In this document: piece by piece, positions 5,909 through 10,347 of the stretch | Layout: each line of letters begins with the position of its first letter | Position numbering within the stretch: position 1 is the stretch's first letter | DNA from: JAVZOV01 sp049976445 | GTDB lineage: Archaea > Thermoproteota > Thermoprotei > Gearchaeales > WAQG01 | Assembly (NCBI GenBank): GCA_049976445.1 | Contig: JBMFIF010000058.1 | Span: forward strand, 1 to 10,347 | DNA: 10,347 bases | Direction: 5' to 3' | The notes under the pieces: model-generated | The model's input: the letters and a program-made list of their open reading frames with translations, nothing else | Told to the model about the DNA's origin: nothing | The model's database searches: none | Made by a program: the position numbers and the translations under genes

Positions 5909-7057
5909 ATGAGTATCTTAGAGGAGATTGTGCCTGCTGCAACTGTTAGTTTGAATAATTTGGCTCTGGAGTTAAAAAGGAAGGGTGAGGATGTCATATC
6001 TTTTGCTGCTGGTGAGCCTGATTTTGATACTAATAGAAGGATTATTGATGAGGCTTATGGATCGATGTTAAGGGGTGAGACTCATTATACTAGTTCGTTG
6101 GGTTTGTATGAGTTGAGGGAGCGTATTGCTAGGAAGGTTCGTGAGGAGAATAATGTTTTGGCAGGTCCTGAGAATGTGATTATTTTACCTACGAAATTTG
6201 CTATATATGCTGCTTTAATGAGTGTTGTGGATAGGGGTGATGAGGTTTTAATTCATGATCCTTATTGGGTTAGTTATGAGGCGCAAGTGAAACTTGTTGG
6301 TGGGAGGGTTGTCTTTTTTAATTTTCGTGATGATTTTTCGTTGGATATTGAAGATTTAAAATCGAAGGTATCTTCAAGGAGTAGGGCTATTATCATTAAT
6401 ACTCCTAATAATCCTACAGGTGTTATCTTTTCTAAGGATGATGTTAAGGCGTTGGTTGATATTGCGAGGGATCATAATTTGTATATAATTAGTGATGAGA
6501 TTTATGAGAAATTAATTTATGAGGGTGAGCATATTTCTCCAGCATCTTACGATTTGTATCGTGTTATACTTGTGAATGGTTTTTCTAAAGCTTTTGCTAT
6601 GACTGGTTGGAGGATTGGTTATGCTGTTGCATCTGAGGATTTAATAAAGAGGATGGAGAAATTTGTTCAGCATACTCTTACATGCCTTCCTGTCTTTGTT
6701 CAGAGAGCTGCTGTTAAGGCATTGGAATTGGGTGCTGAGGTTTATTCTAAGTATGTGAAGGAGTATAAAGAAAGGAGGGATTTTCTTTTGAGTGAGCTTA
6801 GTAGTGTGAGAAATTTAAAGATAATTAAGCCTTCAGGTACTTTTTATTTGTTTCCTAAGTATGAAGTTAACATAGATTCTCAAAGTATGGCAAGTATGAT
6901 ACTTAAGAAAAAGAAAGTTCTTATTGTACCTGGGTCTGCATTTGGTAAAAACGGGGAATATCATTTTAGGATTTCATTCGCCACTTCTATGAAAAATATA
7001 AAGGAAGGCGCTCGCAGAATTAAAGAATTCTTTAACGAGATGGAAAATAATCAATAA
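5909..7057 (+). CDS. PLP-dependent class I/II aminotransferase (aspartate aminotransferase family)
   Basis: A 382-residue fold-type I aminotransferase, numbered here from ATG 5909. Motifs in order: AGEPDF near the N-terminus; NTPNNPTG (164-171), where Asn168 contacts the cofactor; Asp196 and Tyr199 in SDEIYEK, which bind the pyridine nitrogen and the 3'-hydroxyl; the Schiff-base Lys227 in NGFSKAFAMTGWRIGY; and Arg354 in HFRISFAT, which holds the substrate alpha-carboxylate. The length is normal and all key residues are present. Subfamily Ib enzymes like this transfer amino groups between aspartate, or other amino acids, and 2-oxoglutarate; exact specificity is uncertain. Divergent neighbour: an Asp/Glu racemase. 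The plus strand is G/T-rich in the first two thirds and becomes ordinary AT-rich toward the end. The gene is followed directly by IS debris. Confidence 0.93.
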   Translation: MSILEEIVPAATVSLNNLALELKRKGEDVISFAAGEPDFDTNRRIIDEAYGSMLRGETHYTSSLGLYELRERIARKVREENNVLAGPENVIILPTKFAIYAALMSVVDRGDEVLIHDPYWVSYEAQVKLVGGRVVFFNFRDDFSLDIEDLKSKVSSRSRAIIINTPNNPTGVIFSKDDVKALVDIARDHNLYIISDEIYEKLIYEGEHISPASYDLYRVILVNGFSKAFAMTGWRIGYAVASEDLIKRMEKFVQHTLTCLPVFVQRAAVKALELGAEVYSKYVKEYKERRDFLLSELSSVRNLKIIKPSGTFYLFPKYEVNIDSQSMASMILKKKKVLIVPGSAFGKNGEYHFRISFATSMKNIKEGARRIKEFFNEMENNQ

Positions 7058-7150
7058 TGTGCTTGATTGCTGTTAATGCATAAAAGTATTCAAGTGAGTG
7101 ATAATGTGACAAAATCAATATCTAGTGCTAATACTAAAAACATTGCTTTC

Positions 7151-7374
7151 TCTTTGAGGACGTGGCAACTTAGGTTTATTAAGAGGAGTTTGGTTGAATC
7201 GGTGTATTCTTCGTTCAAGCAGAGGACTAAAGTATTCTTCAATAATATAACGTCAAACCCAATAGGTGAGAGGTTTAGGAGGTCTATAGCGTGTTGAAAC
7301 TACTCATAAAACTATTCATCCTATACTATAATCACATGAGGAGGTAAATCCCCAAGTTGCCATGTCCAAAAAGA
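7151..7374. mobile_element. MITE-like or deleted IS remnant with 24-bp terminal inverted repeats
   Basis: Positions 7151-7174 and 7351-7374 are imperfect inverted repeats matching at 20 of 24 positions. Their core GGAC-TGGCAACTT is 7158-7171 on the plus strand and 7354-7367 on the minus strand. They enclose 224 bp in total, with the end of a transposase frame inside. This is what a short non-autonomous derivative of a DDE insertion sequence looks like. No clear target duplication is visible next to the repeats. Confidence 0.5.
7172..7347 (+). pseudogene. C-terminal remnant of a DDE-type transposase
   Basis: The frame reads IKRSLVESVYSSFKQRTKVF followed by FNNITSNPIGERFRRSIAC and stops at TGA 7295-7297. 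Continuing in another frame from 7294 gives LKLLIKLFILYYNHMRR and a stop at 7345-7347. Joined, these make the end of a DDE transposase: the Glu in LVES fits the third acidic residue, the KQRTKVFFNN basic stretch follows it, and the hydrophobic LKLLIKLFILYYN tail closes the protein. The catalytic Asp residues and most of the N-terminal part are missing, and the frame is broken near 7294. The frame is open upstream to about 7067, but that part is not recognisably transposase. The exact IS family is not identified. Confidence 0.6.
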
Positions 7375-7419
7375 CCATCACAAACTTATTTTAACAGTAT
7401 CGAGATGCTTAGCAATAGT

Positions 7420-7427
7420 TTTATAAG
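7420..7427 (+). promoter_or_regulatory. TATA box for the 133-aa protein
   Basis: The sequence TTTATAAG predicts initiation near 7448. This leaves a short leader containing the ribosome-binding site GGTGA at 7451-7455, eight bases before ATG 7464. That pair of signals favours ATG 7464 over GTG 7452. Confidence 0.45.
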
Positions 7428-7463
7428 CTTTTGTAAGTATTCATAAATAAGGTGAAAAATGAA

Positions 7464-7865
7464 ATGTCAATTAAGTTTTCACAAGACTTTCTTAGGAAGT
7501 ATAAACCATTGTTATCATTATCAGAAAAACCGAGTGAATCAATAACTAAACAGGTTCTTAGAGAGGGGGCTGTAATAATGATGAGGGAGGATAAGACTGA
7601 AGTACGTGTAATGGGTTATGATGTTATTCTAGCGTCACCAATACCAAATGCAGAGATTAAGGAGGTACGAAGTTCTAGATATAGAATTCCAATGAAGACT
7701 GTATCATATGGCATTATAGGTGTTTTCATTGATGGTGAAGAAAACGCTCAAAAACTTGCACAACCAGGTAAAATATTCATATTGGCAGGAATATTACAAA
7801 AGAGGAGAGTCGGAGAGGAAATAATGTATAGTTTATCATGTCTAGACTTTGAAGAAGTCGCATAA
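7464..7865 (+). CDS. uncharacterised 133-aa protein, beta-rich
   Basis: No family recognised. The 133-residue protein has a basic N-terminal part (MSIKFSQDFLRKYKPLLSL), then alternating short hydrophobic and charged segments suggesting beta strands: KTEVRVMGYDVILASP, YGIIGVFIDGEENAQ, GKIFILAGILQKRRVGEE and IMYSLSCLDFEEVA. The last part, a strand, a basic turn and a strand, would be compatible with an OB-fold or similar small barrel, but this is only an impression. No membrane segment, signal peptide or metal motif is visible apart from one cysteine near the end. It has its own TATA box and a GGTGA ribosome-binding site. It stands alone between IS debris on both sides. Composition is ordinary AT-rich, without the strand bias of genes further left. 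Confidence 0.6.
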   Translation: MSIKFSQDFLRKYKPLLSLSEKPSESITKQVLREGAVIMMREDKTEVRVMGYDVILASPIPNAEIKEVRSSRYRIPMKTVSYGIIGVFIDGEENAQKLAQPGKIFILAGILQKRRVGEEIMYSLSCLDFEEVA

Positions 7866-7906
7866 TATTGCTTTTTGAAAAATACCCATCATAAAAATCA
7901 CCAAAG

Positions 7907-7938
7907 AAACTCCCGACTTTAGTCATGGAAAGGAGTTT
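7907..7938 (+). repeat. hairpin resembling an IS200/IS605 (TnpB) right end; possible terminator
   Basis: AAACTCC 7907-7913 pairs with GGAGTTT 7932-7938, and an inner GACT 7915-7918 pairs with AGTC 7921-7924. The core CCCGACTTTAGTC resembles right-end hairpins of IS200/IS605-type elements carrying tnpB. No tnpB is adjacent, so it may be a scar. It lies 42 bases after the stop of the 133-aa gene and could also help end that transcript. Confidence 0.35.
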
Positions 7939-8096
7939 ATTGCTCTCATAATATTCCTTTTGTTTTCAGCTTTCTTCTTCACAAACGCTATTTTAAATCT
8001 CTGGAATAAAAATATTATAGTCTCTAACACTTTTACGTAACTGCTCGTTATTTTTAATTATTTCTAATCCCCTTAACGATGTAAGTAGCATAAAAA
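7939..8096. other. intergenic, no gene seen
   Basis: AT-rich DNA with no frame of convincing length on either strand and no clear repeat. It may contain more eroded IS sequence between the hairpin at 7907-7938 and the promoter of the second RNA copy. Confidence 0.4.
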
Positions 8097-8104
8097 TTTA
8101 TAAA
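8097..8104 (+). promoter_or_regulatory. TATA box of the structured RNA, copy 2
   Basis: The sequence TTTATAAA, preceded by an A-rich stretch, predicts transcription start about 25 nt downstream, near 8126, at the 5' edge of the conserved RNA. This suggests that the RNA is an independent transcription unit and not only the tail of a transposase mRNA. The matching region of copy 1 lies outside the window. Confidence 0.5.
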
Positions 8105-8120
8105 CTTTTCCATCAATATT

Positions 8121-8307
8121 TTATTAGAGGGGTGCCACAATGAAGTCGATGAGCAGTCGCGAGGTGGAGGAAGACACCCAATGAAACTCCCCATGTCCTC
8201 GAAGGGAGGTAGTCCCGTAGACGGCATGAGGAGGAAAGAAGGAGTGATGAGGCCGAGTGATTAATAGTCATTAAAAGTGACTATTGGTCACGATGAAGGC
8301 CGAACTC
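8121..8307 (+). ncRNA. structured RNA element, copy 2 (omegaRNA-like)
   Basis: Second copy of the element at 1-190. The fold is kept: GGGTG 8130-8134 with CACCC 8175-8179; stem 8187-8197 with 8223-8233 (one C-A mismatch at a different position from copy 1); an inner hairpin GGGA 8204-8207/TCCC 8213-8216 whose sequence and loop differ from copy 1; and the 3' module with GAGT 8242-8245/ACTC 8304-8307, GGCC 8251-8254/8298-8301 and 14-bp stem 8257-8270/8278-8291. The single change in that stem turns a U-A into a U-G pair. GATGA 8246-8250 opposite GA 8302-8303 fits a kink-turn. Sequence after 8308 is unrelated to copy 1, as expected for a guide or an insertion junction. A TATA box precedes it at 8097-8104. 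No protein partner is in the window. Confidence 0.62.
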
Positions 8308-8478
8308 TTGAGCTACATCGCTCTTAAGTAAGATTTTTGTGGCTGTTCCTCCTATACTTTCCCATGAAACTCCTACTCTTGTTAAGTGAGGAAGTTTGCT
8401 CCAGACCCCCCAAACCATCATACGGCAGAACGGCATCCACACCAAGATGCGACTCAAAGATGGTAAAAGGGCATCCAC
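8308..8478 (-). pseudogene. possible broken coding remnant, unrecognised
   Basis: On the minus strand two overlapping frames contain protein-like stretches: KLPHLTRVGVSWESIGGTA (then TKILLKSDVAQ) in the frame that runs into the RNA element, and CPFTIFESHLGVDAVLPYDG upstream in another frame. A frameshift near 8400 would join them. This patch is more GC-rich than its surroundings. No family is recognised, and both stretches could be chance. As with the CopZ-like gene at copy 1, the reading frame runs head-on into the 3' end of the RNA element. Confidence 0.25.
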
Positions 8479-8673
8479 AACATTCTTATCTAAGAGCGGT
8501 TACATTATTTTCATTTTCTACAATGAAACTATCAAGATAAATGAACCTTATATCCAAAAATTATAGTAAAAAGAAACTTTTTCACTCAAAACTGAGCAAA
8601 AGAAATCTATTTTAAAATTTTTATTATTCTTTACTGAGTTTCTATTTGATCTGATTTATTTGAATTTCTACAA
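8479..8673. other. AT-rich intergenic tail, no gene seen
   Basis: The stretch between the broken remnant and the stop codon of the SWIM protein shows no convincing frame. On the minus strand it is the 3' flank of the SWIM gene and contains A/T tracts that could terminate that transcript. Confidence 0.4.
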
Positions 8674-10218
8674 TTAGTATGAAATGATTAGGTTGTTTCC
8701 TTCTTTTTCGATTTTAATACCTTTATTTCTAATTTTGTTCCATAGTTTGTCTTTACGGTGGTGTGTTTTATAAAGCTTTTTGAGGTATTCAATCCATTCT
8801 TCTTTATTCATCAGTTTCTTAAGAGTAAGTATGCATTCGACTACATTTTCATATGCAGAGTCTCCTTTTTTATTGATTAATTCTTCTGTAAAAGTTTTTA
8901 ACTCTTCTTTGGTTCTTTCGGGTTCTAAAGTAGAGAGATGCTTCAGGAGCTTAAGTTTTTGGTTTGGTTTTAAGTCATCTGTTTTCTTATTTAAAAGTGT
9001 GTGTAGGGTCTCTAAGTCTTTGAGTTCAAATCCTATATCAATGCATAAATCATAATATTTAAACGAATAGCAAATATTAAGAAGATTTTGTAGAAGTTCT
9101 TTGCTATCTTTTGGCTTGCAGATTTTAATTGAGGTAAGTATTCCTTCGTAAAGTTCAGGCCATGGTTTTAGTTTCACGTTCTCCATTAGTGCGTTCCTGA
9201 AAATTGTAACTACGTCTTCATATGCGTTCATTTCATAATAATACTGTATTAGACTCGAATAATACTTCTTTTCCTTAGCTAATTCCAAGGCTTCTTTTTC
9301 GTCTATTTTCAGATACAAATTGAAATACTCATCTTCATTAAGGTTTCTATTTTTCTTTAGAATTCTTTTTGCCTCCTCTTTTTTACCAGCATTTATAAGA
9401 AATTCTACATAGAGTGCTTCGTTTTCTAATAATTTCCTAACATGATCGCTGAACTTTTCCAGTTTTTGGGCGTTCTCAGGTTTCACCATCCTGATGAGGA
9501 ATGGGTCAAGCATAGAGTATTCATCTTCCTTCACAAGTTTTTGAAGACGCTCAAAGTCACTTGTCTCTAATGATTTCTTAGTAAAGACATCGCATAAGTT
9601 TTTGAAGATTTCTTCACCAAAATAGTAGTCATAATACTCATTGTAGAAGCAACCATACTTTTCACAGTTCTTAACCAAGAATTCAAGTACGTAGAATATC
9701 AACTCTTTATCCAAAAAATCTCCATAAGTTTTTATGAGTTTTGCAAAAGTATTGGCAAAATCTTCATCCGCATAGTTATTCTTTATAGTCTGTAGCATCT
9801 TTTTTATCTGCCTTTCAATGGAGACCATTAACTCAGCGCTTGGCTCCATTTTGATTTGCTGAATGTTCAAAAGTAACATCGGATTGTCTTTTATTAGACT
9901 TTTTAATATTTTCAGGAGTTCAAATTTTTCCGCACTCTCCAAATCATGCATAATTTTGTTACCATCTATATAGTTTCCGCTTAAAAATTGAAGAAGAAGG
10001 GCAACACCATGCTTACAATTTAACCTAACCGGACAAGTACATGTACTGCTTAAATTATCTAGATTTACATGTGTGACATAATTCTTAGTGCCTACAACTT
10101 CGCCAAAAACACTATTTTCAAACCTTATTGCAGTTAGCACTCGTCCCTCTTTAAAATAAGCTTCACCCCGTTGAAAAATCTCATTACCATAAATACGCTT
10201 TATTTTAAATTCGTCCAT
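8674..10218 (-). CDS. SWIM zinc-finger protein with long alpha-helical repeat region
   Basis: A 514-residue protein. Its N-terminal part (about 4-80) has a SWIM-type zinc finger: C60-T-C62-PVRLN-C68-K-H70, preceded by FQRGEAYFKEGRVL and a short beta-rich stretch, the usual layout around SWIM domains. SWIM fingers bind DNA or proteins and occur with helicases, transposases or alone. Residues about 90-500 are predicted mostly helical, Leu/Lys/Glu-rich, with TPR/HEAT-like spacing (for example EALYVEFLINAGKKEEAKRI and KKYYSSLIQYYYEMNAYEDV), suggesting a protein-binding scaffold. No enzymatic motif is seen. ATG 10218 is chosen because a TATA-like box at 10245-10254 places initiation a few bases upstream; TTG 10224 in the same frame is the alternative. 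No operon partner on this strand is visible. Partner and process are unknown. Confidence 0.75.
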   Translation of the reverse strand: MDEFKIKRIYGNEIFQRGEAYFKEGRVLTAIRFENSVFGEVVGTKNYVTHVNLDNLSSTCTCPVRLNCKHGVALLLQFLSGNYIDGNKIMHDLESAEKFELLKILKSLIKDNPMLLLNIQQIKMEPSAELMVSIERQIKKMLQTIKNNYADEDFANTFAKLIKTYGDFLDKELIFYVLEFLVKNCEKYGCFYNEYYDYYFGEEIFKNLCDVFTKKSLETSDFERLQKLVKEDEYSMLDPFLIRMVKPENAQKLEKFSDHVRKLLENEALYVEFLINAGKKEEAKRILKKNRNLNEDEYFNLYLKIDEKEALELAKEKKYYSSLIQYYYEMNAYEDVVTIFRNALMENVKLKPWPELYEGILTSIKICKPKDSKELLQNLLNICYSFKYYDLCIDIGFELKDLETLHTLLNKKTDDLKPNQKLKLLKHLSTLEPERTKEELKTFTEELINKKGDSAYENVVECILTLKKLMNKEEWIEYLKKLYKTHHRKDKLWNKIRNKGIKIEKEGNNLIISY

Positions 10219-10244
10219 AGTCAATTCTTTAACATCGAACCAAA

Positions 10245-10254
10245 GATAAAAATA
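10245..10254 (-). promoter_or_regulatory. TATA-like box of the SWIM protein gene
   Basis: GATAAAAATA on the plus strand reads TATTTTTATC on the minus strand, centred about 31 nt upstream of ATG 10218. Predicted initiation near 10223 gives an almost leaderless mRNA. Confidence 0.4.
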
Positions 10255-10327
10255 TTACCTTTTCACTACCGAGACTGTCCACATAAGCTTTATGTGAGTT
10301 TGCGGTACTACTTGTGGTGAGGTGTCG

Positions 10328-10347
10328 GTGAATATCTTTGAATACTT
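10328..10347 (+). CDS. start of a gene running off the window
   Basis: A GTG at 10328 is preceded by GGTGAGG (10316-10322), a good ribosome-binding site, and by a TATA-like CTTTATG around 10288-10294. The frame reads (M)NIFEY before the window ends; an in-frame GTG at 10322 is an alternative start. An N-terminus of the type NI-EY is seen in succinyl-CoA ligase beta subunits, but six residues are far too few to name the product. Confidence 0.35.

Noticed and set aside
7067..7297. Intact 76-codon gene after the aminotransferase
   Set aside because: No promoter or ribosome-binding site; the 3' half is transposase-like and continues in another frame, so it is treated as a remnant.
8337..8540. 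Plus-strand 67-codon frame after RNA copy 2
   Set aside because: No start signals and no recognisable protein pattern; the minus-strand remnant is slightly more protein-like.

Overview
The window looks like AT-rich archaeal DNA, probably Thermoproteota/TACK; I cannot place it more precisely. Most genes have a TATA-like box about 25-27 nt before the start codon, so many transcripts would be leaderless. Arg and Ile codons are mostly AGA and ATA, and several proteins are of archaeal type (S9 propeller peptidase, tandem Lrp-like regulator, CopZ-type zinc domain). No rRNA, tRNA or CRISPR array is visible.

Layout. Positions 1-190 hold the first copy of a highly structured RNA-like element. It abuts the truncated 3' end of a CopZ-like gene on the minus strand (about 171-503). 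An S9 family prolyl-oligopeptidase-type peptidase (676-2463) follows, then an endonuclease-III-like [4Fe-4S] protein (2497-3432), a 42-residue membrane or secreted peptide (3570-3698) and a duplicated Lrp/AsnC-like regulator (3808-5004). An Asp/Glu racemase (5018-5746, minus) and a class I/II aminotransferase (5909-7057, plus) are divergently arranged. Positions 7058-7380 carry a decayed transposase end inside a pair of 24-bp terminal inverted repeats. A small unknown protein follows (7464-7865), then a hairpin resembling an IS200/IS605 right end (7907-7938). The second copy of the structured RNA (8121-8307) has its own TATA box and is followed by a broken, unrecognised coding remnant. A SWIM zinc-finger/alpha-helical protein (8674-10218, minus) and the first codons of another gene close the window.

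The most interesting item is the two-copy RNA. The 5' and 3' blocks are almost identical, the central hairpin differs in sequence but keeps its fold, and the 3' module forms a predicted kink-turn and a second kink-turn-like loop flanking one GGCC/GGCC helix. Similarity stops right after GAACTCT, where unrelated sequence begins, and in copy 1 this is where the CopZ-like reading frame is cut. That is the layout expected of a TnpB-type omegaRNA scaffold followed by a guide, but no tnpB is in the window, so the assignment is a hypothesis.

The second unusual signal is a strong strand composition switch. The plus strand is A/C-rich from about 1.2 to 3.5 kb and G/T-rich from about 5.0 to 6.7 kb whatever the gene orientation, with a compositionally neutral regulator gene between. 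This could mark a replication origin or another strand-asymmetric process.

Metabolically, the racemase and aminotransferase could act together on acidic amino acids, and the adjacent regulator of an amino-acid-sensing type could control them; this is inferred from position only.
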